Shown here: piece after piece, positions 54,379-63,261 of the stretch
How positions within the stretch are numbered: the stretch's first letter is position 1
Layout: the number at the start of each line of letters is the position of its first letter
NCBI RefSeq assembly: GCF_000473995.1
Contig: NC_022571.1
Coordinates: forward strand, 4,247,416-4,311,415
Direction: 5' to 3'
From: Clostridium saccharobutylicum DSM 13864
GTDB lineage: Bacteria; Bacillota; Clostridia; Clostridiales; Clostridiaceae
Length of the DNA stretch: 64,000 nt
Made by a program: the position numbers and the translations under genes
Notes under the pieces: generated by a model
The model's input: only the letters and a program-made list of their open reading frames with translations
The model's database searches: none
Told to the model about the DNA's origin: nothing

Positions 54379-54606
54379 TAGGCACATTCAAAAAAATAAC
54401 AAATCCATCTGCCAAGCCTATTTTTCATAAGAGGAAGCTCGATTCGCATACGCTCACTGAGTAAGCGATTCACACCAAATCATAGATTTGGGTTCTCTGC
54501 TCATCAGCAAATCCCTCTAATAGCTCGCTATGAGACAAATCTGCTTCCTTGCCTGATGAAAATAGCCATGACATTTTGAACTTGTTATTTTCTTTCATGT
54601 GCCTTA
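54379..54606 (-). repeat. Family A repeat, long copy with D module, inverted
   Basis: TAGGCACATTCAAAAAAATA at one end, TTTTCTTTCATGTGCCTTA at the other; D module GATTCGCATACGCTCACTGAG with ACCAAATCATAGATTTGG; internal hairpin AGCAAATCC...AAATCTGCT. It fills most of the gap between the kinase gene and the ABC ATPase gene. Confidence 0.88.
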
Positions 54607-54628
54607 TAAAAAGAGGCTACATTTCATA

Positions 54629-55642
54629 TTACTTAAAACTCGTAAATTTCCCTATGGGAAAGATTATATTAACCTTAGTGCCTTCACCCTCTACAGAATA
54701 TAATGATATTCCAATCCCTAATTTTTCGCAAAGCTTTTTACATAGATAAAGTCCTATGCCTGTAGACTTCCCATATACTCTTCCATTTTCTCCTGTAAAT
54801 CCTTTATCAAAAACTCTACCAACATCATTTATAGGTATGCCAATTCCATTATCTTCAATAGTTAATATTACATTGTCCTTTCCTTCGTTTGTATACACTT
54901 TTAACAATGCATTTCTATCTTTACAATATTTTATTGAATTTATAATTATCTGATTTACAATAAACTTTATCCACTTAATATCTGTTATTGCTTTTCCTAA
55001 AACTTGTTCAATATCAACAGAAATCTTCTTATTTATAAAATCACGTCTATTATTTCTAATAACTTCTTTAATAACTTCTTTTATTTCAAATTCTTTCACT
55101 ATATAATCATTGTTAACATCTGTACTTCTAGAATAATAAAGTGCTTGATTTATATATTCTTCAATTTTTCTAAGTTCATCTCCTACTGAGTTTTTTTCTC
55201 TGCTTTCACTGTTTTCTATAATCAGCTTTGAAGATGATATAGGAGTCTTTATTTCGTGAACCCATGCCTCAATATATTCTCTATATTCCTTTTGAAGATT
55301 TTTATAAAAATTAACATGTTCATGCATATTTCTATTACATTCACGTAATACTTCATAAATAATCTTCCCCTCATAATAATTAGGTGATTTTATGACCTCA
55401 GGCAATAAGTACTTTTTATCTAATTCATTAATAATTCCACATATATCATCATAAAATCTTTTCTTCACAATAAAATCCATTATAATATAAATTATTAAAG
55501 GAAAAAACCAAATAATAAAAATACTTAACAATATTATAGAAGACATTCCAGCTATGCTCATAAAAACTAAAAATAAAAGATATATTATCAAATTAATTAT
55601 TATATAAGGTAATTTTGAAAAAAAGTATTCTTTTATTTTCAT
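54629..55642 (-). CDS. BceS-like intramembrane-sensing histidine kinase
   Basis: A 337-residue kinase with two N-terminal transmembrane segments (about residues 12-32 and 35-57) and almost no extracellular loop, the mark of the BceS type that reads its signal from the BceAB transporter. The phosphoacceptor is in AWVHEIKTPISS, followed by NQIIINSIKYC (N box), DNGIGIPINDVG (G1) and STGIGLYLCKKL (G2). It overlaps the regulator gene by four bases. The sensor probably responds to a cell-wall-active peptide. Confidence 0.92.
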   Translation of the reverse strand: MKIKEYFFSKLPYIIINLIIYLLFLVFMSIAGMSSIILLSIFIIWFFPLIIYIIMDFIVKKRFYDDICGIINELDKKYLLPEVIKSPNYYEGKIIYEVLRECNRNMHEHVNFYKNLQKEYREYIEAWVHEIKTPISSSKLIIENSESREKNSVGDELRKIEEYINQALYYSRSTDVNNDYIVKEFEIKEVIKEVIRNNRRDFINKKISVDIEQVLGKAITDIKWIKFIVNQIIINSIKYCKDRNALLKVYTNEGKDNVILTIEDNGIGIPINDVGRVFDKGFTGENGRVYGKSTGIGLYLCKKLCEKLGIGISLYSVEGEGTKVNIIFPIGKFTSFK

Positions 55643-56310
55643 AATAATATGTACCCAAGTCCTCTCTTAGTTTCTATTCCATCTTTAAAACCAATCTCTT
55701 GTAATTTCTTTCTAAGTCTTGTGACATTAACCGATAATGTATTATCATCAATATACAGATCGGAATTCCACAAATAATCCATCAAATCTTCCCTGCTAAC
55801 TATGCATCCCTTATTTTTCATAAGGCAAAGTAATATTTTAAGTTCATTTTTTGTAAGTTCAATTTCTTTTCCATTAAAACTTATACTTGCATTAGTAACA
55901 TTAAGTTTTAATCCCTTATGTTCAATAATCTCATAACACGCATTATTCCCACAAGTTCTCCTCAAAACAGCTGATATTCTTGCGAGTAATATTTGAGTAT
56001 TATATGGTTTAGTTACAAAATCATCTGCACCTAAATTCATACTCATAATTTCATCCATTTCACTATCTCTACTTGTTACTATTATTATAGGTATGTCCTT
56101 ATCTTTTCTAATTTCTCTACATATATAATACCCATCATAATAAGGAAGATTTATATCAAGCAAAATTAAATCCGGTTCATCCTTTACTGCTATTTCTACT
56201 ATATTTTCAAAATTAGTTGGTGCATAAGCTTCATAACCATAACGAACGAGAAATTCTATAAGTTCTTTTTTAATATTTTCATTATCTTCTATTATCATAA
56301 TTTTAGCCAT
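55639..56310 (-). CDS. BceR-like OmpR-family response regulator
   Basis: A 223-residue regulator with a receiver domain (phospho-Asp in LILLDINLPYYDG, switch Thr in VTSRDSEMD, Lys in VTKPYNTQ) and an OmpR winged HTH (VNVTRLRKKLQEIGF, ETKRGLGYIL). It forms a four-gene module with the kinase and transporter. Targets presumably include the bceAB-like genes via the 54354-54373 palindrome. Its gap to the chemoreceptor, 56311-56612, is AT-rich. Confidence 0.93.
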   Translation of the reverse strand: MAKIMIIEDNENIKKELIEFLVRYGYEAYAPTNFENIVEIAVKDEPDLILLDINLPYYDGYYICREIRKDKDIPIIIVTSRDSEMDEIMSMNLGADDFVTKPYNTQILLARISAVLRRTCGNNACYEIIEHKGLKLNVTNASISFNGKEIELTKNELKILLCLMKNKGCIVSREDLMDYLWNSDLYIDDNTLSVNVTRLRKKLQEIGFKDGIETKRGLGYILL

Positions 56311-56398
56311 TTTATGCCTCCTATATAATTCTTATTATATTTTTTCCTATATAACCACAAATTCTTAACTTTCCATTTTGTTATTTAATAATAAAAAT

Positions 56399-56444
56399 AA
56401 AGATAACAGATAATATTGTGTTCTTTTATACTATCTGCTATCTT
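56399..56444 (-). terminator. Terminator of the chemoreceptor gene
   Basis: AAGATAACAGATA (56400-56412) and TATCTGCTATCTT (56432-56444) pair with one mismatch; the minus strand continues TATTTTTATTATT. It ends transcription of the MCP gene. Confidence 0.8.
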
Positions 56445-56612
56445 ATTTCTACATTAATACATTATTTACCTTCATACAAAAAATTTTAGTGCATAAAACA
56501 TCTTTCAATATTTAAGTTAAAAAAATCATTTTTATTATTTACAAATTGTTTTAATATCTATTTAGCAATTTAATCTTTATAGTATTTTTTATTATAATAA
56601 TCTCTATACTGC

Positions 56613-58193
56613 CTAACAATTTATTGCTCCTACTAAATTAACTAGATGCTCTCCTTCTTCTTCTAATCTTAAAGTAGTTTCATTTTGTATTTCAATCGAA
56701 TTCTCTAGATCCTTCAAGCCATTTGTGCAACCTTCAGATGAGTTATGTATATCTTCTATTACACTTATAATATCAGTTTTTTGTATCTCCATCTGTTTTC
56801 TCACTTTATCAAACTCTAAACCTATAGATTTTATATTCTCAACAGCTTCCGATATATTTATAAACTTTTTATGTGTTTCCTCCACTACTAATTTTTGTTC
56901 ATCTATTTTTTCTAAAACACTTCCTATCTTATAACCTGTTTCATCTGTAGTATCTGCTAAGTTACTAATTGATTGGTCAATTTGATTTACAAATGTGTTA
57001 GTATTTTCTGCAAGTTTTCTAATCTCTTCAGCAACAACAGCAAATCCCTTTCCGCTTTCTCCAGCTCTGGCAGCTTCTATACTAGCATTAAGTGCTAATA
57101 AATTTGTTTGCTCCGCAATGCTCTTAATCATTTCACTAGCTGAAAGTACTTTTTCTGTACTATTCTTATTTTGCTGCACTGAGCCTTCTATTTGCTTTGA
57201 AAGTTGTATCAATTGAGTAGTCTTCTCCAGAAGCGCATCCATCATATCCTTACCATCTTCATTAAGTCTTGACACTTGCTTTTCTCCAATATTAAGCCTA
57301 TCTAGAACTTCTTGTTGATTTTTTATTAAGTCTTCTAAATAACTACTGCTTGATACCCCCTTGTCTATACATTCTAATTGTATTTGTACATCTTTAATCA
57401 TCTTGTCCATTATTATCTTAATTTCATCTACATTTTTAGAAGATACTTGTATATTATTATTTAATACTTTTGAGAAATTCTTAACATTATTTGACGCTTC
57501 TTTTTCTTTAACAATAGCTTCTTTTAAACTCTCCATAGCTGTATCTAATGTTCTTGACAATACACCAATTTCGTCTTTTCTAGTTAACAGATTGTCCCCT
57601 AATTTTTCTTCCATATTTCCTTTTTCGAGTTGATTAATTAAATTTTTAAGTGGCTTTGAAATTTTTCTACTTATAACAACTCCAAATCCAATTAATATTA
57701 GTATATCGATAGTTAGTAACGCTATTTGTATATTTTTTAGTTTATTTACTTTATTATTTGAAACTTCCTCAGCAATTAAAGTAGCTTCATCTGTTAAATT
57801 AAAATATTCCTCGCTTTGTGATAATAAATCTTCAGTAGATTTTCCATTTCTAAAAGCATAAATATTATCTTTCAGGTTATTCCATTTTGTTTGTACCTGA
57901 TTCATTTTATTTATAAATTTTTCATCTGTTGCTTTAGGTAATCCTAAAGTTTCATCTCCATTTATAAGTCCATTAACTATACTATCTAATTTTTCTACCA
58001 ATTTATCTGATTGCTTATTAGATAATTCAAGCTTAACTAACCTTTGTGTGCCTCCCCTTACAGTTCCAGCATAATTAATAACTTTTCCATCTCCTTGCAT
58101 AACATCTATAGAATTTAATAATATTACATTACTTATAAATAATATTATAATTAAAATTCCTATCATATGTCTTAAAATCGTACTTATTTTCAT
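56613..58193 (-). CDS. Methyl-accepting chemotaxis protein with PilJ-type sensor
   Basis: A 526-residue chemoreceptor: transmembrane segment 1 (residues about 9-28), an external PilJ/type IV pili MCP sensor domain ([20 protein letters not shown]), segment 2 near residue 165, HAMP ([15 protein letters not shown]), and a long coiled-coil signalling domain whose tip [20 protein letters not shown] and [13 protein letters not shown] is perfect. It couples to CheW/CheA to steer motility. The ATG at 58193 has AAGGAGAG upstream; the frame from 58214 has none. Ligand unknown. Confidence 0.92.
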   Translation of the reverse strand: MKISTILRHMIGILIIILFISNVILLNSIDVMQGDGKVINYAGTVRGGTQRLVKLELSNKQSDKLVEKLDSIVNGLINGDETLGLPKATDEKFINKMNQVQTKWNNLKDNIYAFRNGKSTEDLLSQSEEYFNLTDEATLIAEEVSNNKVNKLKNIQIALLTIDILILIGFGVVISRKISKPLKNLINQLEKGNMEEKLGDNLLTRKDEIGVLSRTLDTAMESLKEAIVKEKEASNNVKNFSKVLNNNIQVSSKNVDEIKIIMDKMIKDVQIQLECIDKGVSSSSYLEDLIKNQQEVLDRLNIGEKQVSRLNEDGKDMMDALLEKTTQLIQLSKQIEGSVQQNKNSTEKVLSASEMIKSIAEQTNLLALNASIEAARAGESGKGFAVVAEEIRKLAENTNTFVNQIDQSISNLADTTDETGYKIGSVLEKIDEQKLVVEETHKKFINISEAVENIKSIGLEFDKVRKQMEIQKTDIISVIEDIHNSSEGCTNGLKDLENSIEIQNETTLRLEEEGEHLVNLVGAINC

Positions 58194-58391
58194 TGGTTTA
58201 TCTCTCCTTAACAATAATGTTTTAATAACATTTTGATATCTACAGTCTAATTTTCCATATATACTATTTTAACCAATTAAGTATTATTTTTCAACAAAAT
58301 GCATAATTATTATAATAGAAATATTCATCTATGTTAACAAAAAGTAAATTTCAACTTTTTTTACAAAATAACACAGTTTAAAAAGCTAAAA

Positions 58392-58431
58392 ACCATCAAT
58401 AGATTGTAAAAAATACATATCTATTGATGGT
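58392..58431 (-). terminator. Terminator of the sulfate assimilation operon
   Basis: ACCATCAATAGAT and ATCTATTGATGGT pair perfectly with a loop of 14 nt; the minus strand continues TTTTTAGCTTTTT. It follows cysN, so it probably ends the whole cysA-cysN transcript. Confidence 0.9.
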
Positions 58432-58487
58432 CACTTTATCTAATTTGTCAGTACATTTTCATTATTAATCACCAATTCTTATTTATT

Positions 58488-60176
58488 CTAATTGGTACTA
58501 TGAAACACTACTTTTCTATAAGTTTCAAACTTAACCCATTTGTTAAAGAAATCACCTTGGGATTTTTCATTAATTTCCTTATATTCATTTAAAAATTTCG
58601 TAACTTCCTCATTAGAATTTACCTTCACTTCAAATCCTCTACCATTAATAACTGAAACTTCTTGATACTTATAGTCATAAATAGATTTAATACTAGTAAT
58701 TTTCTTATCACGAACTTCAATTGCCACCCAGTCACGAAGAACTAATAAATCAAAATTCTCTGGATATTCAAAGCTTTCGCCTTTTGTTGGAAGCTTATCA
58801 CCTACAGTATAAGTTTGCTCTTGTGGTTTATATTTGAATATAGACAATGTTTCTGTATCATAATAGAATTCTTCAAAAATATCTCCTCTTGCTTTTAATT
58901 CATTATACTCAAAAGCAAATTTTTCATTTTTACCATCACTATTATGAACATCTTCAATAACTCCGCAAGCTGATGTCATATTAGTAATACGATCTATTAA
59001 AATAAGTTCTCCTAATGTTTTATGCTCATCGAATTTATCAACAACTATCTTTTCAGAAAGTAAAATATCGCATGCTGCTATCTCATTTTTTGTTAAATAT
59101 CCAGTAGGCAAATGTTTTCCTGTGTTTACATCAATTTTATATCTCACATCTGTAACAACACCAGTTAACATCTTAGTACCAACTTTTACAAAGTACTCTT
59201 TTCCTGCTGTTAATTCTGAATCATCCATCCAAAGGATTTTTGCACTAACTGATTTACTTGTTACAATGTTTGCTCCTTTTGTAAGTACACAGCCTCTTGA
59301 TACATCAACTTCTTTATTAAGCTGTATTGTGACTGCCTGTCCTTTTCCTGCAATTTGTGATTCCTTATCTGTAATATGAATACTTTTTACTAATGCTTTC
59401 TCATTACTAGGAAGCGTTGTAATTTCATCTCCTACAGCAATACTTCCAGCTTCAATCTCTCCTTGAAATCCTCTAAAAGTATGATTTGGTCTACATACTC
59501 TTTGAACTGGCATATAGAATCCCTCTTCTGACTTACTATCAATTTCTACATTTTCTAGATATGGTAAAAGAGCCTCCCCACTATACCATGGAGTATTTTC
59601 TGACTTCTTTGTAACATTATCTCCTTCTGTAGCTGATACTGGAATTATATAAACATTTTCTAACGAAAGTTCTTTTTCTAATTCTTTAATTTGTTCCTGA
59701 ATTTCTAGAAATCTTTCTTGACTATATCCTACTAAATCCATTTTATTAACTGCAAATACAAAATGTTTTACACCCATTAATGAACAAATTCTTGCATGTC
59801 TTCTTGTTTGAACTAGTACACCTTGCTTGGCATCTAACAATATAATAGCAAGTTCTGCAAATGATGCACCTACCGCCATGTTTCTAGTATATTCTTCATG
59901 TCCTGGAGTATCTGCTACAATAAAACTTCTATTATCAGTTGTAAAATAACGATATGCAACGTCTATTGTAATCCCTTGTTCACGCTCAGCCATTAAACCA
60001 TCTAATAATAAAGAATAGTCTATAGCTCCGCCTCTGCTTCCAACTTTACTATCTAATTCCAAAGCTTTTTCTTGATCTGCATATAAAAGCTTTGAATCAT
60101 ATAAAATATGCCCAATAAGTGTAGATTTTCCGTCATCTACGCTACCACATGTTATAAACTTTAATAAGCTCTTCAT
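58488..60176 (-). CDS. cysN: Sulfate adenylyltransferase subunit 1 (GTPase)
   Basis: A 562-residue translation-factor-like GTPase that drives APS formation by CysD. GTP site motifs: GSVDDGKSTLIGH (P-loop), DTPGHEEYTRNM (G3), NKMDLVG (G4). EF-Tu-like domains II and III follow, plus a C-terminal extension of about 130 residues containing a DWVAIEVRD motif; there is no APS kinase (CysC) domain. The start is the ATG at 60176, which lies one base after the cysD stop; a longer frame to 60290 overlaps cysD and lacks a ribosome binding site. Confidence 0.94.
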   Translation of the reverse strand: MKSLLKFITCGSVDDGKSTLIGHILYDSKLLYADQEKALELDSKVGSRGGAIDYSLLLDGLMAEREQGITIDVAYRYFTTDNRSFIVADTPGHEEYTRNMAVGASFAELAIILLDAKQGVLVQTRRHARICSLMGVKHFVFAVNKMDLVGYSQERFLEIQEQIKELEKELSLENVYIIPVSATEGDNVTKKSENTPWYSGEALLPYLENVEIDSKSEEGFYMPVQRVCRPNHTFRGFQGEIEAGSIAVGDEITTLPSNEKALVKSIHITDKESQIAGKGQAVTIQLNKEVDVSRGCVLTKGANIVTSKSVSAKILWMDDSELTAGKEYFVKVGTKMLTGVVTDVRYKIDVNTGKHLPTGYLTKNEIAACDILLSEKIVVDKFDEHKTLGELILIDRITNMTSACGVIEDVHNSDGKNEKFAFEYNELKARGDIFEEFYYDTETLSIFKYKPQEQTYTVGDKLPTKGESFEYPENFDLLVLRDWVAIEVRDKKITSIKSIYDYKYQEVSVINGRGFEVKVNSNEEVTKFLNEYKEINEKSQGDFFNKWVKFETYRKVVFHSTN

Positions 60177-60177
60177 T

Positions 60178-61077
60178 TTAGAAATACCCCTCTCTCTTTC
60201 TTCTTTCCATACTGCCTGCTGCTTCACTATCAATAACTCTGGTTGTTCTTTCAGATGATACAGCACTAAGAGTTTCATCAATAATCGCATCTAGAGTAAC
60301 TGCATCTGATTCAAAACCACCTGTTAATGGATAGCATCCAAGTGTTCTAAATCGTATTTTTTTATACTCAATTTTCTCACCTGGTAATAACTTCAATCTA
60401 TCATCATCCACCATAATAATATTGCCATCACGAGAAATACAAGGTCTTTCTTTTGCAAAATATAAAGGAACAATATCAATATTTTCACGCTTTATATACT
60501 GCCAAATATCATTTTCAGTCCAATTTGAAATTGGGAAAACTCTCATACTTTCACCTTTATTAATTTTTGTATTATAAAGTTTCCACATTTCTGGTCTTTG
60601 ATTTTTAGGATCCCATGCTTGTGCTTCATTTCTAAACGAAAAAATTCTTTCCTTAGCACGAGATTTTTCTTCATCACGACGTCCACCGCCAAAAGCTGCT
60701 GTAAAACCATATTTAGTTAATCCTTGTTTTAAGGCTTGTGTCTTCATAATGTCAGTATACGCTGAACCATGATCAAAAGGATTAATTCCTTGCTTTATAC
60801 CATCCTCATTTGAATGGACAATCATTTCTATTCCTAATTTTTTTGCTGTTTTATCACGAAATTCGATCATTTCTTTAAACTTCCATGTTGTATCTATATG
60901 CATGAAAGGAAATGGTGGCTTTTCAGGATAAAATGCTTTCATTGCAAGATGTAGCATAACCGAACTGTCTTTACCAATAGAATATAACATTACTGGTTTT
61001 TCACATTCTGCAGCTACTTCTCTAATAATATAAATTGCTTCTGCTTCTAATTTATCAAGATGTGATAATTCACTCAT
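60178..61077 (-). CDS. cysD: Sulfate adenylyltransferase subunit 2
   Basis: A 299-residue ATP pyrophosphatase-type enzyme that makes APS from sulfate and ATP with CysN. The PP-loop motif is [34 protein letters not shown] and [10 protein letters not shown] are also diagnostic. It reads GGGGGAC before the ATG. It is placed between aprB and cysN, so APS is made and reduced by enzymes of one transcript. Confidence 0.96.
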   Translation of the reverse strand: MSELSHLDKLEAEAIYIIREVAAECEKPVMLYSIGKDSSVMLHLAMKAFYPEKPPFPFMHIDTTWKFKEMIEFRDKTAKKLGIEMIVHSNEDGIKQGINPFDHGSAYTDIMKTQALKQGLTKYGFTAAFGGGRRDEEKSRAKERIFSFRNEAQAWDPKNQRPEMWKLYNTKINKGESMRVFPISNWTENDIWQYIKRENIDIVPLYFAKERPCISRDGNIIMVDDDRLKLLPGEKIEYKKIRFRTLGCYPLTGGFESDAVTLDAIIDETLSAVSSERTTRVIDSEAAGSMERRKREGYF

Positions 61078-61178
61078 ATATTAGTCCCCCTGTTATCTAT
61101 AATAATTTAAATTTCCAAAATTTATTTAAAACATTTAGAAATTAATTTTTATTTTTTATTACTTTTTCTTTGATGTCA

Positions 61179-61493
61179 CTAATACTTATTTGAATCTTTA
61201 CGATTTATATCAATTGAATGCTCAGTTCCATCACTTTCTTCAATGTTCCAATGAACAATATCCTTTTCCAATTTAACTGTTAGTCTACTTCCTCTTCCTC
61301 CAATATCTGCTCCTAAATATAATGAAATTGCTCTTTTAGGACATTCTTTTATACAAGAGCTGCAGCCCCAACAATCCTTCGGATACTTTATATAAACTTT
61401 TCCATCTTCACTTGATTTTATAAGACTTCCTGGACATACAGATAAACATTTTTTGCATCCAATACATTTATCCTTATTAATTGCTATGCTCAT
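61179..61493 (-). CDS. aprB: Adenylylsulfate reductase beta subunit (ferredoxin)
   Basis: A 104-residue two-cluster ferredoxin. CIGCKKCLSVCPG and CWGCSSCIKECPK each bind a [4Fe-4S] cluster. The C-terminal GRGSRLTVKLEKDIVHW differs from generic ferredoxins and matches the AprB pattern. The ATG at 61493 follows AGAGGTGA and overlaps the aprA stop by 17 bases, so the two are co-translated. It passes electrons to AprA. Confidence 0.88.
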   Translation of the reverse strand: MSIAINKDKCIGCKKCLSVCPGSLIKSSEDGKVYIKYPKDCWGCSSCIKECPKRAISLYLGADIGGRGSRLTVKLEKDIVHWNIEESDGTEHSIDINRKDSNKY

Positions 61494-63183
61494 AAACTTC
61501 ACCTCTTTTAACTAAATCTCTATATAAAATTGTAAGTTTTCCATCCACAAGCTTTGAATTAACATATTTAAGCCATTCATTGCTTTTATCTGGATAATCC
61601 AGATTTTCTGCAAAACTATGCCATCTAGTTTCTTTTCTAGCCTTTAAATGAGCAATAACAGATTTACAAACTGTAAGTCTCTCTTTTAATTCATATACAA
61701 ACATCAATTCATGCATATCTTCTGCATGAAGACATTCACTCAATTTCTCAATTTGTTCAATTTTCTCAGCTGCTAATTCCAATTGTTTTTCATTAAACTG
61801 ATAATTAGTTCCAATTCCACCTGCATAGGTATCCATCACTTTTTGCATGGCTTCCTCTAGCTGCTCTACGCTGAACAGTTGATTTTCAAAATTCAACACT
61901 TTTTCAACTTCTTCTTTCTTGTTCTTTACAAGTAAATCTTCTTCCGATTTTAATAACTTAATATAATTTTTTTCATCAGTATTTATTGATTCTACTGCTG
62001 CTTTTGCTGCAATTTCACCTTCTACTAATGCACCTGTAACATATTTTTGTGGACACCCACCTGCAACATCACCAGCTGCAAAAAGACCTTTTACTGTTGT
62101 TTCCCTCTTAGTATCAACCCAATATCCGCTAGCAGTATGTCCTCCTACTATATATGGTTCTGTTCCCTCAATCTCTACATTTTGTTCACTTGGATTTTTA
62201 CCACTTTCTATCCACTTTAAGGTCTGACTAGGCGCCATATTTAAATACGCTTTTTTAAGCTCCTCATCTTGAGCAGAACTAATACCTTCTGTTCTCAAAT
62301 AACAAGGTCCTCTACCTTCTTGATTTTCTTTTACTGTCCCATAAACTCTTTCTGAAGTAGTTAATCCATATTTTGTTTCATATACTTCGCCTTTTGAATT
62401 AACTTGCTTTGCTCCTACCCCTTGTGCAATTGTACCTGTAGGTGCTATCGTATCTTTGCATCTTAAAGCAATGAATCTCATTTCAAAAGTTGTCATTTCA
62501 GCTCCTGCTTTTATTCCCATAGCATATCCTGCTCCAGTATTAAAAGGAGGATACCACATCTTATGCCTTGAAAATCCTGGATTGTTAGGCTTATACAAAC
62601 CTGATGCTCCACCAGTCGCACATATTACTTTTTTTGCTCTTATTTCATATAAAACTTCTTCTTCCACATCAATTGCAAATGCTCCAAGTATATGATTATC
62701 TTTTACAATATAATCAATAACATTAACTTGATTCATAACTGTAACATCTTGAAGATTCTTTACTGCATCTGCTAAGATAGGTTTAATATTTTCACCATTA
62801 ATTTTTATATTTCTATTTCCTCTAGCTACATATTCACCATTTTCATCTTTTAAAATTACAAGACCTAAATCCTCTAGTTTTTTTGTTGCTTTATTTAAAC
62901 CTTGTGACATTGTAAGCAATAAATCTTCACGTACTATATTATCTGCATCCTTTTTTGCATAATCCACATAGTCCTCAGGAGTTCTTCCTTTAACTATATA
63001 TGCGTTAATTGCATTTACTCCTGCTGCTAAACATCCACTTCTTTTTATATTAGCCTTTTCAAGGATAAGTACGGATGCATCAGATTTTTCCCGTATAGTT
63101 ATAGCTGCATAGCATCCAGCAGTCCCTCCTCCAATAATTAATATATCTGTTTCTAATTGTTTTACTTGAACGTTCTTGCTCAT
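61477..63183 (-). CDS. aprA: Adenylylsulfate reductase alpha subunit
   Basis: A 568-residue FAD enzyme of the fumarate reductase / AprA fold that reduces APS to sulfite and AMP. GGGTAGCYAAITI is the FAD-binding start; GAGYAMGIKAGAEMTTFEMRF, GRGPCYLRTEG and ASGYWVDTKRETTVKGLFAAGD are AprA-like. It is co-operonic with the ferredoxin, cysD and cysN and a sulfate ABC ATPase, which indicates an assimilatory role, not respiration. AAGGAGA precedes the ATG. Confidence 0.9.
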   Translation of the reverse strand: MSKNVQVKQLETDILIIGGGTAGCYAAITIREKSDASVLILEKANIKRSGCLAAGVNAINAYIVKGRTPEDYVDYAKKDADNIVREDLLLTMSQGLNKATKKLEDLGLVILKDENGEYVARGNRNIKINGENIKPILADAVKNLQDVTVMNQVNVIDYIVKDNHILGAFAIDVEEEVLYEIRAKKVICATGGASGLYKPNNPGFSRHKMWYPPFNTGAGYAMGIKAGAEMTTFEMRFIALRCKDTIAPTGTIAQGVGAKQVNSKGEVYETKYGLTTSERVYGTVKENQEGRGPCYLRTEGISSAQDEELKKAYLNMAPSQTLKWIESGKNPSEQNVEIEGTEPYIVGGHTASGYWVDTKRETTVKGLFAAGDVAGGCPQKYVTGALVEGEIAAKAAVESINTDEKNYIKLLKSEEDLLVKNKKEEVEKVLNFENQLFSVEQLEEAMQKVMDTYAGGIGTNYQFNEKQLELAAEKIEQIEKLSECLHAEDMHELMFVYELKERLTVCKSVIAHLKARKETRWHSFAENLDYPDKSNEWLKYVNSKLVDGKLTILYRDLVKRGEVYEHSN

Positions 63184-63199
63184 ATCATATCTCCTTTTT

Positions 63200-63261
63200 T
63201 AGGCACATTAGAAAAAATAATCTAAAATCATAATGGTATATTATTTTCTTGATTGTATCTA
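63200..63261 (-). repeat. Family A repeat, minimal copy between cysA and aprA
   Basis: TAGGCACATTAGAAAAAATAATC at one end and TATTATTTTCTTGATTGTATCTA at the other, with only a few bases between. It spans the entire space between the cysA stop (TAG, formed by its outer end) and the aprA ribosome binding site. Length 62 bp. Confidence 0.7.

Noticed and set aside
676..54606. Reading families A and B as insertion sequences with a transposase
   Set aside because: No copy exceeds about 330 bp and none encodes a protein; only non-autonomous elements can be claimed.
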